A stretch of DNA of 43,010 bases, from positions 1 to 43,010 of the forward strand of contig JAAHGL010000049.1 in assembly GCA_010692635.1 (NCBI GenBank), read 5' to 3'. The notes under the pieces were generated by a model. The model saw only the letters and a program-made list of their open reading frames with translations. It did not search any database and had not been told where the DNA came from. This DNA is from Symploca sp. SIO2C1. Its GTDB lineage: Bacteria > Cyanobacteriota > Cyanobacteriia > Cyanobacteriales > Coleofasciculaceae. Each line of letters begins with the position of its first letter. The stretch's first letter is position 1. Shown here piece by piece: positions 6,820 to 14,934 of this stretch. A program made the position numbers and the translations under genes.

Positions 6820-8131
6820 CTACAGTGACGCTTCGCGTACACAGTAGGCTTCCTGTCCAACAGAAAGCGCAGTAGTAGATTTCTTGCGTCCTCTCTTAGT
6901 GCGGCTTACATCTGGACAACAGGCTTTATCCCCCGTTCCAGAGGTCAAAATCCGTAGTCCCTCATCTCTGAGGTTGAGCGCTGCATTGACATCTCTATCA
7001 TGTAGAGTAAGGCAATGTCTACAAGTCCAGTTTCTTACAGCCAACGATAAACTTCCGACTTGATTCAGGCATACATGACAGGTTTTGGAGCTCGGGAAAA
7101 ATCTATCAACCTCTTGATAAATCTTCCCTTCTGCTTGTGCCTTGTATTTCAGCATCGTGCAAAACATCCCCCAGCCCACCTGATGAATGGATTTAGCTAG
7201 ACAATGATTTTGCATCATTCCTTTAATATTGAGATTTTCCACGACAATAACTTGGTTTTCGTTCACTATCCTACGTGATAGCTTGTGTAGAAAATCGGCA
7301 CTACAGTTGTTAATTTTACGATGAACTCTAGCAACTTTTTTTCTGGCTTTATTGCGGTTACTAGAACCTTTCTGCTTGCGAGAAAGTTGCTGTTGTTTGA
7401 GTTTGAGATTCTGTTGATGTTTGTTGAGTAGGCGAGGGTTATCAAATTTAGAACCATCACTGGTTACAGCGAAATGGTTTAATCCTAAATCAATACCTAT
7501 TGCTTTCCCCTCCCTACTCGGCTGTGGCAACTCTATGCCATCATTAAATAAAATAGCCGCATAGTATTGATGAGAGCAGTTTTTGGAAATGGTTACTGTC
7601 TTGACTTTCCCCTCAATAGTTCTGTGAATAGTTGCACAGACATTGCCTATCTTGGGGATAGTTAAATGATGGGGTGCAACTTTAACATTTTGAGGGTACT
7701 GTATTGACTGCTTACCATGCTTAGATTTGAATCTTGGGTATTTTGCTCTTTTCTCAAAAAAGTTGTTAAAAGCTACTCCTAAGTTTAAACAGACTTGCTG
7801 TAAGCACTGGGAATAAGTCAGGGTTAACCAGTGATACTCTTTCTTAAGCTGGGGAATTAGCTTCTTAACGTCATACCAAATCCGGTTATTATGGGGTACT
7901 TATCAAAATCCCCAAATCTTTTCCAGACAAAGGCTTTGATTTTTTTTAATAGACCCTTGGTAAAGCGGATTTGGTATCATAACCAGACAATCCCTTGCCG
8001 GTGTTTTGGTAGGTTTGATTAATCAAATTCAGACAATAATTCCACAGCCAACGGCAGTTACCAAAAGATTGTTCTAATAACTGCTGTTGTGGTGGATTGG
8101 GATAGAGTCTGACCTTGACGACCTTGAGCAT
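6820..8131 (-). pseudogene. tnpB: tnpB (RNA-guided nuclease of IS605 type), interrupted by a MITE
   Basis: TnpB proteins are RuvC-type RNA-guided nucleases and ancestors of Cas12. The N-terminal part (MLKVVKVRLYPNPPQQQLLEQSFGN from 8131) runs to GLSGYD, where the 103-bp MITE intervenes. The frame resumes as VKKLIPQLKKEYHW and stays open to 6820. RuvC signatures are GIDLGLNHFAVTS, VVENLNIKGM and HDRDVNAALN; the zinc motif is CHVC...CRHC. Removing 103 bp plus the 3-bp target duplication restores one frame of about 400 codons, the normal TnpB length. Without excision the product is broken, although the large C-terminal piece could still start internally at about 7530. Confidence 0.85.
7874..7976. 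mobile_element. 103-bp MITE, copy 2, inserted in tnpB with TCA target duplications
   Basis: TACCAAATCC starts and GGATTTGGTA ends the unit, which is flanked by TCA on both sides (7871-7873 and 7977-7979). It is in the opposite orientation to the copy at 6427-6529 and differs from it by one base. Its position separates codons for GLSGYD and VKKLIPQ of tnpB, which dates the insertion as later than the arrival of the tnpB element. Confidence 0.87.
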
Positions 8132-8265
8132 CTTAGAGTAAAAGTTATTTACTCTAATTGTAGCACGAATAGTTGTCCCAAGTATATTCACCAAGCTTAT
8201 TAACCACTGCTCCTAATGCAGACTCACCAACCTTTTTTAAGAGGAAGGGGAGGCATGGTACCAGG

Positions 8266-8427
8266 ATGTCAGTAAAATTACGTATTTTAAAGATTCCAAC
8301 AAGATTCTACAAAAAATGGGTAGAAGGATTATACGAAGAAAAAGTTTATACAGGACAAGATGCGATCGCTTCTCCCATCTTGGGTAATTTAGAACTCACT
8401 GCTGAGAAAATCCTACAAGGAAAGTAG
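8266..8427 (+). CDS. Small hypothetical protein
   Basis: A 53-residue ORF starting MSVKLRILKIPTRFYKKWVEGLYEEK and ending LTAEKILQGK. It is basic, rich in Lys, Tyr and Ile, and has no transmembrane segment. The in-frame reading extends upstream to 8173, but that part overlaps the tnpB element end and looks artificial, so I use the ATG at 8266. A weak CCAGG precedes it. It may be the surviving end of a gene split by the neighbouring insertion. No family recognised. Confidence 0.35.
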   Translation: MSVKLRILKIPTRFYKKWVEGLYEEKVYTGQDAIASPILGNLELTAEKILQGK

Positions 8428-8659
8428 GCAATCTCTTAGTGTTCGCTATCTTGAAAAAGGAGGTATGATCATAACCGCTACATCCGCAAAAATGACCCTG
8501 GCAGAGTTCCTCAACTATACAGAAGTCAGGAGTCAGGATTCGCGACCCTTGGGATGCTACAAGTTATAAAATGGATAGAGAAGAATTTATTTTCCAAGGA
8601 TGAGATCCTTCTTTCCCTTTTTTAGTTGCACATCAGGTTACTAACTAAATAACAAATCA

Positions 8660-9259
8660 ATGAGTGCTTTTCGTGTAGGCATTGCTGGTCCTGTAGGTTC
8701 GGGGAAAACAGCCCTTTTAGATGCTTTGTGTAAGGCGATGCGTGTCTCCTATCCCATTGCTGTAGTTACTAACGATATATATACACAAGAAGATGCCCAA
8801 TTTTTGGTGAGAAGTCAAGCTCTAGAGAGCGATCGCATTTTGGGAGTGGAAACCGGCGGTTGTCCCCATACTGCCATCCGAGAGGATGCTTCGATTAATC
8901 TAGCTGCGATCGCGCAACTTGAACAACAGTTTACTGATTTAGATTTGGTGTTCCTTGAAAGTGGTGGTGATAATCTAGCTGCAACCTTCAGTCCAGAATT
9001 GGTAGATTTGACCATTTATGTTATAGATGTTGCCGCTGGTGATAAAATTCCCCGGAAAGGAGGACCAGGTATCACCAAGTCAGACTTGCTGGTAATTAAC
9101 AAAATCGATCTTGCTCCCTTAGTAGGTGCTGATTTAGGGGTTATGGAAAGGGATGCAAAAAAGATGCGAGGTGAGAAGCCCTTCGTTTTTACTAATTTGA
9201 AGACTCAGGAAGGACTGGGAGCTGTGATTGACTTTATCAAACTATACATGGGTGATTGA
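8660..9259 (+). CDS. ureG: Urease accessory GTPase UreG
   Basis: UreG is the GTPase that delivers nickel to apo-urease together with UreD/UreF and UreE. The 199-residue product is full length. It shows the P-loop GPVGSGKT (residues 10-17), the metal-binding CPH in [29 protein letters not shown], and the G4 motif NKID. The start [10 protein letters not shown] is the family start. No other urease gene is in the window, but the urea transporter genes follow on the same strand after a 464-bp gap, so uptake and urease maturation lie side by side. That gap has its own promoter, so ureG is probably a separate transcript. Confidence 0.97.
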   Translation: MSAFRVGIAGPVGSGKTALLDALCKAMRVSYPIAVVTNDIYTQEDAQFLVRSQALESDRILGVETGGCPHTAIREDASINLAAIAQLEQQFTDLDLVFLESGGDNLAATFSPELVDLTIYVIDVAAGDKIPRKGGPGITKSDLLVINKIDLAPLVGADLGVMERDAKKMRGEKPFVFTNLKTQEGLGAVIDFIKLYMGD

Positions 9260-9420
9260 CACTCCTCATGGCTAGAAGCCAAGATGCTAGCTTTAGGGTG
9301 AGGTGAAATTTACAGTGGCTTTCAAGAAATAAGGCTCCAAAGCAGAGGGCAGAAGGCAGAGATTCTATCGATCTCAAACTGGTCACTTATTTCCGCCAAG
9401 CTGCACTAGGCGGTTAAGCT

Positions 9421-9531
9421 CATCCCACGACTAAAGTACGTGGGATGGAAGCGTTATTTGTTGTTGGTTGTTAGTTGTTTGTAAAAAAAAACTTTCTAAC
9501 AAATAACCAACAACCAAGCGGTGAAGAGTCG
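9421..9531. repeat. Hairpin repeat between ureG and urtA, IS605-end-like
   Basis: CATCCCACG (9421-9429) and CGTGGGATG (9439-9447) form a 9-bp hairpin. TTGTTGGTTGTTAG-type sequence (9458-9475) is then inversely repeated as CTAACAAATAACCAACAACC (9497-9516). A related arrangement is at 41585-41700. The CATCCCACG hairpin resembles right ends of tnpB elements that I recall from cyanobacteria. The rest of the 464-bp gap (9260-9420 and 9532-9618) shows no gene. Confidence 0.4.
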
Positions 9532-9618
9532 TTGCCAACTCATTCCTAACTGGAGGATGGAATTTTGTAAATCATGGCATCCACCTATAGATATATTTTT
9601 CTAAGAAACTGAATTTTT

Positions 9619-9660
9619 GTATCCTAGATAACAATTGACAGCGCCAACGCGCTCTAGTAT
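9619..9660 (+). promoter_or_regulatory. NtcA-type promoter of the urt operon
   Basis: GTA-TCCTAGAT-AAC (9619-9632) is followed by 22 bases and TAGTAT (9655-9660). The NtcA-activated promoter consensus is GTAN8TAC, about 22-23 nt, then TAN3T; only one base differs (AAC for TAC). The start site would fall near 9667, about 57 bases before the urtA ATG. This agrees with the nitrogen-control role of NtcA over urea uptake known in other cyanobacteria. Confidence 0.7.
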
Positions 9661-9723
9661 ATCTCAGCTTGCAAGTGTGTTTCTCTATCAACAAGGTTAG
9701 TTAGAAATAAGGATATATAGATC

Positions 9724-11046
9724 ATGGCCAAGAGACTTGGGCGACGTAAATTTCTCCTATACAGCTCTGCAACTTTAGGAACCAGTCTGTTACTGAAAGC
9801 TTGCGGTGCTCCAACAACAGATAAAGCAACAGATTCTACTGAAGAGACAACAGCTTCTGCTGGTGGAGATAGTGGTGACACTATCAAAGTCGGAATTCTC
9901 CACTCCCTCAGCGGCACTATGGCGATTAGTGAAAAAAGTGTCGTCGATGCTGAGATGCTGGCAATTGACGAAATCAACGAAGCTGGGGGCGTTCTCGGTA
10001 AGAAAATTGAAGTGATTCAAGAAGACGGGCAATCTGACTGGCCGACTTTTGCTGAAAAGGCTAAAAAACTTATTGACCAGGATAAAGTAGTAGCAGTATT
10101 CGGCTGCTGGACTTCTGCTAGTCGTAAGGCTGTAAGACCAGTATTTGAAGAAAAAAAACATATGCTCTGGTATCCAGTGCAATATGAAGGTCAAGAATGT
10201 GACCAAAATATCTTCTATACTGGTGCTGCTCCCAACCAGCAGATTGAGCCTGCAGTTGAGTGGTTGCTAGAAGAAAAGGGTAAAGAGTTCTTCCTGGTTG
10301 GCTCTGACTACGTATTTCCCCGTACTGCCAACACAATTATTAAGGCGCAGTTGGAAGAAAAAGGTGGCACAACCGTTGGAGAAGACTACCTACCTCTAGG
10401 TAATACAGAAGTTACGCCTATCATTACTAAAATCAAAGCGGCGTTGCCAGATGGAGGGGTAATCTTCAATACCCTCAACGGTGACAGCAACGTGGCTTTC
10501 TTCAAGCAGATGCAAGGTGCAGGTTTAGAGCCTGACAAGTATCCTGTCATGTCAGTGAGTATTGCTGAAGAAGAAGTTCAGGCAATCGGGGTAGAGTATC
10601 TTAAAGGTCACTATGCTGCTTGGAACTACTTCCAAACGGTAGAAACCCCAGAGAACGAAAAGTTTGTTGAGGCTTTCAAGAAAAAGTACGGCAAGGATCG
10701 GGTAACTAATGACCCGATGGAAGCTGGCTATATTGGAGTTTACCTGTGGAAACAGGCAGTAGAAAAAGCCAAAACTGCTGATGATTTAGATGCAGTCCGC
10801 GAGGCAGTTTATGGTGAGAGCTTGGATGCTCCTGAAGGGAAAGTAACCATGAACGCCAACCATCACCTTTCTAAAGTAGTGCGGATTGGTGAAATTGGGG
10901 AAGATGGTCTGTTTGAAATAGTCTATTCCACTGAGAAGGCAGTGGATCCCATACCCTGGAATCAATTTGTAGCGGAAACGAAGGGATATGCCTGTGATTG
11001 GTCTGATGCCGAAAAGGGTGGAAAATATAAGACTGAAAAAAGCTAA
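9724..11046 (+). CDS. urtA: Urea ABC transporter, substrate-binding lipoprotein UrtA
   Basis: Periplasmic type I binding protein that captures urea for the UrtBCDE transporter. The N-terminus has twin arginines (R7-R8, RRKFLLY), a hydrophobic stretch and a lipobox LLKAC (Cys27). It is probably a Tat-exported lipoprotein, which is usual for UrtA. The mature part begins [21 protein letters not shown] and includes [28 protein letters not shown] and [14 protein letters not shown], all UrtA signatures. Length is 440 residues. It is the first gene of urtABCD and lies behind an NtcA-type promoter. A homologous domain without a signal peptide forms the N-terminus of the cyclase at 38898-41537. Confidence 0.97.
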   Translation: MAKRLGRRKFLLYSSATLGTSLLLKACGAPTTDKATDSTEETTASAGGDSGDTIKVGILHSLSGTMAISEKSVVDAEMLAIDEINEAGGVLGKKIEVIQEDGQSDWPTFAEKAKKLIDQDKVVAVFGCWTSASRKAVRPVFEEKKHMLWYPVQYEGQECDQNIFYTGAAPNQQIEPAVEWLLEEKGKEFFLVGSDYVFPRTANTIIKAQLEEKGGTTVGEDYLPLGNTEVTPIITKIKAALPDGGVIFNTLNGDSNVAFFKQMQGAGLEPDKYPVMSVSIAEEEVQAIGVEYLKGHYAAWNYFQTVETPENEKFVEAFKKKYGKDRVTNDPMEAGYIGVYLWKQAVEKAKTADDLDAVREAVYGESLDAPEGKVTMNANHHLSKVVRIGEIGEDGLFEIVYSTEKAVDPIPWNQFVAETKGYACDWSDAEKGGKYKTEKS

Positions 11047-11084
11047 CAATAGCAGTATTCGGTAAGGTTTAAGGGGTGACTTCA

Positions 11085-11176
11085 AATGTAGAATTAAGAA
11101 TATAGAATGCAGAATTAAGTTTAGTAAATTAGCGAAAATAAATTCTTAATTCTTAATTCTTAATTCTTAATTCTTA
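11085..11176. repeat. Heptanucleotide tandem repeats (TTAATTC) between urtA and urtB
   Basis: At least four consecutive AATTCTT heptamers occur at about 11146-11176, preceded by scattered AGAATTAAG copies in the other sense. Heptameric repeats of this kind are typical of filamentous cyanobacteria. They can fold against the upstream inverse copies and might lower expression of downstream genes relative to urtA. Confidence 0.7.
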
Positions 11177-11200
11177 GTCCAACTAACCAAGAGAAGGAGC

Positions 11201-12361
11201 GTGCTAGAAGGACTTTTAGGTGGTTTGTTTAACGGCATCAGTATTGGTGCAGTTTTATTGATTTCGGCACTAGGTCTAGCTATTGTGTTTGGACTGATGG
11301 GTGTGATCAACTTAGCTCATGGTGAGTTGATGATGCTAGGGGCCTACACAACTTTTGTAGTGCAAAATGGCTTTAAATTATTGGGTGAACCTTGGTTTGA
11401 GCTTTATATCTTCTTTGCCCTAATCGCAGCTTTCCTCGTGGCTGGTGCTGTGGGATTACTCTTGGAGAGGGGGGTAATCCGCCATCTCTATGGACGCCCT
11501 CTAGAAACTTTGCTGGCAACTTGGGGAGTCAGCCTGATTTTGCAGCAGTTTGTCCGCAGTGTAAATTGGGTGTTGGTGATTGGAATTGCCCTGTTTTGTC
11601 TGCTGTTTTTCGGAGCAATGGTAATTCTCTCTCGACGCCCAGATATTGAGCGCATCCGTAACTGGATAGTAGCGGTAATGTTACCCTTATCCCTAGGTAT
11701 TGCGATCGCTACGGGGTCATTCTTAGGTCAGATATTTAAACTAGCAGTAACTAAACCTTGGTTTGGTGCTCAGAACGTAGATGTGACAGCACCTAGCTGG
11801 CTGCGGGGTGGTTTACCAATTGGTAACTTTCAACTACCCTATGCTCGCTTGTTTATTATTGCTTTAACTATCCTTTGTGTGATTGCTATTTACCTGTTTT
11901 TGCAGCGCTCGACTTGGGGTTTGCGGATTCGCGCAGTTACCCAAAATCGGAGTATGAGTTCCTGTCTAGGAATTCCCACTCAAAAGGTGGATGCTTTAAC
12001 CTTTGCTCTTGGTTCTGGGTTAGCAGGGGTTGCTGGTTGTGCCATTAGTTTACTCGGTTCGGTAGGTCCGAATACAGGTCAGAACTATATTGTCGATACC
12101 TTTATGGTGGTAGTTGTTGGCGGTGTTGGTAAGTTAGTCGGCACAATTGTGGCAGCTTTGGCAATTGGTACAGTAAATTACATGATTGGTTCAGGGGTAC
12201 TTGCCTTGGCGTTTTCTTCTGTACAACCTTTGCTTGATTTCTTTACCTTTTTTGCTACCAGTAGTATGGCAAAGGTGATGGTATTTGCTCTAATTATTGC
12301 CTTCTTACAAGTACGGCCTGGGGGAATTTTCCCACAAAAAGGACGCAGTGTTGATGCTTAG
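11201..12361 (+). CDS. urtB: Urea ABC transporter permease UrtB
   Basis: Inner-membrane permease of the LivH type that forms the urea channel with UrtC. The 386-residue product is hydrophobic with about eight to nine membrane segments and carries family sequences FGLMGVINLAHGELMMLGAY, LYGRPLETLLATWGVSLILQQ, RAVTQNRSMSSCLGIPTQKVD and GVGKLVGTIVAAL. The start is GTG at 11201, with a purine-rich GAGAAGGAGC just before it; the spacing is tight but no better start exists. Second gene of the urt operon. Confidence 0.95.
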   Translation: MLEGLLGGLFNGISIGAVLLISALGLAIVFGLMGVINLAHGELMMLGAYTTFVVQNGFKLLGEPWFELYIFFALIAAFLVAGAVGLLLERGVIRHLYGRPLETLLATWGVSLILQQFVRSVNWVLVIGIALFCLLFFGAMVILSRRPDIERIRNWIVAVMLPLSLGIAIATGSFLGQIFKLAVTKPWFGAQNVDVTAPSWLRGGLPIGNFQLPYARLFIIALTILCVIAIYLFLQRSTWGLRIRAVTQNRSMSSCLGIPTQKVDALTFALGSGLAGVAGCAISLLGSVGPNTGQNYIVDTFMVVVVGGVGKLVGTIVAALAIGTVNYMIGSGVLALAFSSVQPLLDFFTFFATSSMAKVMVFALIIAFLQVRPGGIFPQKGRSVDA

Positions 12362-12369
12362 GAGATTAG

Positions 12370-12507
12370 AGAGCAGGGGGAGCAGGGGGAGCAGGGGTAG
12401 CTGAGGGAGCAACTAGCAATTAACAATTAGCAATCAGCAATTAGCAATCAGCAATCAGCAATCAGCAATTAACAATTAGCAATTAGCAATTAGCAATTAG
12501 CAATTCC
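12370..12507. repeat. Two tandem-repeat tracts between urtB and urtC
   Basis: Positions about 12372-12401 hold three AGCAGGGGG-like 9-mers. Positions about 12411-12507 hold a dozen heptamers of the type AGCAATT/AACAATT. Both are low-complexity arrays without coding potential. Such tracts vary in copy number between strains and separate two genes that are otherwise in one operon. Confidence 0.8.
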
Positions 12508-12514
12508 CAATGAT

Positions 12515-13684
12515 ATGAAGGATACAGCGCTGGAAACTAAAGATAGAAAGCGACAGCCGCAACGAAGTAAGTTAGTAGTGGAGAGTGGAATTGTCGTTGG
12601 GATCGCGCTGATTTTGATCTTCTTGATGCCAGCAGTTCTCTCTGGTTTTTACCTCAATCTCTTGGGGAGATTTTTAGCCTTAGCGATCGTTGCTCTGGGT
12701 ATTGATTTAATTTGGGGTTACACTGGGCTGTTGAGTCTTGGTCATGGTATCTTCTTTGCTATGGGAGGTTATGCTCTGGCGATGCATCTGCAATTAGCAC
12801 CGCTAGAGATTGGTAGCTTACCAGAATTTATGGGCCTCTACGGAGTTGAGGAGCTTCCTTGGTTTTGGGGCGCATTTGATTCTTTTGTTTTTGCTGCTAT
12901 TGCCGTTTTTTTGATTCCTAGTTTATTAGGAGCAGTATTAGGTTATTTAGTATTCCGTAATCGAATTAAAGGCGTCTATTTTTCTATCCTTACCCAGGCA
13001 GCAACTATTGTCTTTTTCAACTTCTTTAATGGTCAGCAGAAACTCTTCAATGGTACGAATGGTCTGACTAACTATGAAACCATACTAGGAGCAGATGTTA
13101 ATAGCCCTCAGACCCAGTTTAGTTTCTATGTAGTAACAATACTGTTGTTAGGGGTGTGTTATGCTCTTTGCCGTTGGCTTACTACTGGTAGATTTGGACG
13201 TCTACTAATTGCTATTCGTGATGATGAGAGCCGGGTGCGCTTTACTGGTTACAATCCTACTGGTTTTAAAGTTATAGTTTTTGGTATTTCAGCTGGTTTG
13301 GCTGGTATTGCTGGAGCCATGTACACCCTACAAACAGGGATTATTTCCCCTAAGGCAATGGATATTGCCTTTTCTATTGAAATGGTAATTTGGGTAGCAG
13401 TGGGGGGTCGTGCAACTCTGATAGGAGCGGTACTGGGGGCAGTAGTAGTAAATTTTGCTAAGAGTCTTTTGAGTGTGCAGTTCCCTGATATCTGGCTATT
13501 TTTCCAGGGAGCTTTGTTTTTAGTTGTGGTAACGGTTTTGCCTTATGGGTTAGTGGGTTTGTGGCGCACTCATTTAAGTAAGTTGTTGCAATCTTTGCTG
13601 GGAGGCGGTAGGCAAGTGGTTACTTATCCTAGTTTGGAGGAGGATCCTGAGGTGCAGCAGGAACGGAAGGAGCTGGGGGAGTAA
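12515..13684 (+). CDS. urtC: Urea ABC transporter permease UrtC
   Basis: LivM-type permease partner of UrtB. The 389-residue protein has a charged N-terminus (KDTALETKDRKRQPQRSK), then about eight to ten membrane segments. Conserved sequences are LIWGYTGLLSLGHGIFFAMGGYA, GLTNYETILG, RFGRLLIAIRDDESRVRFTGY and WVAVGGRATLIGAVLGA. The start is ATG at 12515, after the repeat array. The C-terminus is a soluble tail ending EDPEVQQERKELGE. Third urt gene, 52 bp before urtD. Confidence 0.95.
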   Translation: MKDTALETKDRKRQPQRSKLVVESGIVVGIALILIFLMPAVLSGFYLNLLGRFLALAIVALGIDLIWGYTGLLSLGHGIFFAMGGYALAMHLQLAPLEIGSLPEFMGLYGVEELPWFWGAFDSFVFAAIAVFLIPSLLGAVLGYLVFRNRIKGVYFSILTQAATIVFFNFFNGQQKLFNGTNGLTNYETILGADVNSPQTQFSFYVVTILLLGVCYALCRWLTTGRFGRLLIAIRDDESRVRFTGYNPTGFKVIVFGISAGLAGIAGAMYTLQTGIISPKAMDIAFSIEMVIWVAVGGRATLIGAVLGAVVVNFAKSLLSVQFPDIWLFFQGALFLVVVTVLPYGLVGLWRTHLSKLLQSLLGGGRQVVTYPSLEEDPEVQQERKELGE

Positions 13685-13736
13685 GGGTTTTTAGAGGAAC
13701 CACAAAGGCACAAAGAACACAAAGGAAGAAGAGAGG

Positions 13737-14858
13737 ATGAGTGGGAAGATTCTGGAGACTGAGAATTTGACGGTGAGTTTTGATGGGTTTAAGGCTCTCA
13801 ATGCTCTGAATTTCAGTATGGATGCTGGAGAGTTGCGGGTGGTGATTGGCCCTAATGGTGCTGGGAAAACTACGTTTCTGGATGCAATTACTGGTAAGGT
13901 ACAACCGACGGAAGGAAGGGTTTTATTTAAAGGGCGGAATTTGCGACGCCTCTCGGAACATCAAGTAGCCCGTTTGGGAATTGGTCGTAAGTTTCAAACA
14001 CCCCGAGTCTACCTTAAACTGACAGTCCGTGAGAACCTGGAACTTGCCTGTAATCGGAACAAAAATGTCTTTGCTAGTTTGTTTGGTAGTTCTTCGGCAT
14101 CTGAGCGTCGTACGGTGGGGGGTTTACTGGAAACTATTGGTTTAATCCCTAAAGCAGATTTACCCGCAGAATTGCTCTCTCACGGGGAAAAGCAACGGCT
14201 GGAGATTGGTATGTTAGTTGCTCAGTCGCCAGATTTGTTGTTGGTAGATGAGCCTGTGGCAGGTTTGACGGATGAAGAGACAGAAAATGTGGGAGAGTTA
14301 CTCCTGGCTCTAGCTGAGAGTCATTCCATTGTGGTGATTGAGCATGATATGGAATTTGTCCGGCAGATTGCACGAAAGGTGACGGTATTGCACGAAGGTT
14401 CGGTACTTTGTGAAGGTAGTATGGAACAAGTGCAGAATGACCCTCAGGTGATTGAGGTATATTTGGGACAAAGACCATCAATCAGCTCTCACCAGCTAAA
14501 AATGCTGCGAATTGTTACTGCAATGGCTTGGTCGGATGGTAATCTAGCTCCTGAAGAAATAGAGGTAATGCTATCCCGTTTTAGCAAAATCTTTGCTACT
14601 GAGGTAGAAGAACAACAAAAATTGCAACAAGAGTTGCGAGATTATTTAACACAAGATGTAGATATTGATGAGTTGATTGCTGAGTTGGAAACTCCTGAAG
14701 AACGGGAACTGATTTTGGAGCTGAGTTATGAAGTGATTGGAGCTAGTTCCCGCACTCCTGATGAACCGATGATTAATGAGGAAGAAGCTACTGCTTATCA
14801 AGAGTTAGTGAAGCTTCTAGATTTACCCCCAGAGGTGGTGAAGAGAATTGAGAATTAA
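13737..14858 (+). CDS. urtD: Urea ABC transporter ATPase UrtD with a C-terminal TerB-like domain
   Basis: Residues 1 to about 245 form the LivG/UrtD ATPase: Walker A GPNGAGKT, KFQTPRVYLKLTVRENLELA, signature LSHGEKQRLEIGM, Walker B LLLVDEPVAGLTDEE and the switch His in VIEHDMEFV. A normal UrtD ends about here, at YLGQ. This protein continues for about 125 residues (HQLKMLRIVTAMAWSDGNLA, PEEIEVMLSRF, ... YQELVKLLDLPPEVVKRI), an acidic all-helical segment. Its DGxLxxEE core resembles the TerB/DjlA-like fold. The joint is in frame with no sign of a sequence error. No urtE follows. A Shine-Dalgarno-like GAAGAAGAGAGG precedes the ATG. Confidence 0.93.
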   Translation: MSGKILETENLTVSFDGFKALNALNFSMDAGELRVVIGPNGAGKTTFLDAITGKVQPTEGRVLFKGRNLRRLSEHQVARLGIGRKFQTPRVYLKLTVRENLELACNRNKNVFASLFGSSSASERRTVGGLLETIGLIPKADLPAELLSHGEKQRLEIGMLVAQSPDLLLVDEPVAGLTDEETENVGELLLALAESHSIVVIEHDMEFVRQIARKVTVLHEGSVLCEGSMEQVQNDPQVIEVYLGQRPSISSHQLKMLRIVTAMAWSDGNLAPEEIEVMLSRFSKIFATEVEEQQKLQQELRDYLTQDVDIDELIAELETPEERELILELSYEVIGASSRTPDEPMINEEEATAYQELVKLLDLPPEVVKRIEN

Positions 14859-14887
14859 GAATTGGGAATTGGGAATTGGGAATTGCA
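14850..14887. repeat. Heptamer repeats after urtD
   Basis: Four AATTGGG heptamers follow the urtD stop (about 14863-14886), preceded by AATTGAGAATTAAG. They overlap the position where urtE would be expected to begin. Confidence 0.65.
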
Positions 14888-14934
14888 AGAATGCGATCGC
14901 TCTTTGTCTGAGTCTAAATCAGTAGACCAATTAT

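Larger units (their letters stand above)
6785..8157 (-). mobile_element. IS200/IS605-type element carrying only tnpB
   Basis: The element holds a tnpB gene without tnpA. At the tnpB start side, TTAGAGTAAA (8133-8142) and TTTACTCTAA (8148-8157) form a hairpin like the subterminal hairpins of IS605 ends. At the tnpB end side lies a CCCTTCAAGGG palindrome (6785-6795). Exact ends are not certain because these elements have no target duplication. The tnpB 3' region plus the right end is where an omega RNA would be expected. Confidence 0.55.

Noticed and set aside
9790-10206. Minus-strand ORF inside urtA
   Set aside because: Antisense shadow of a well-conserved gene; no ribosome site or family resemblance.
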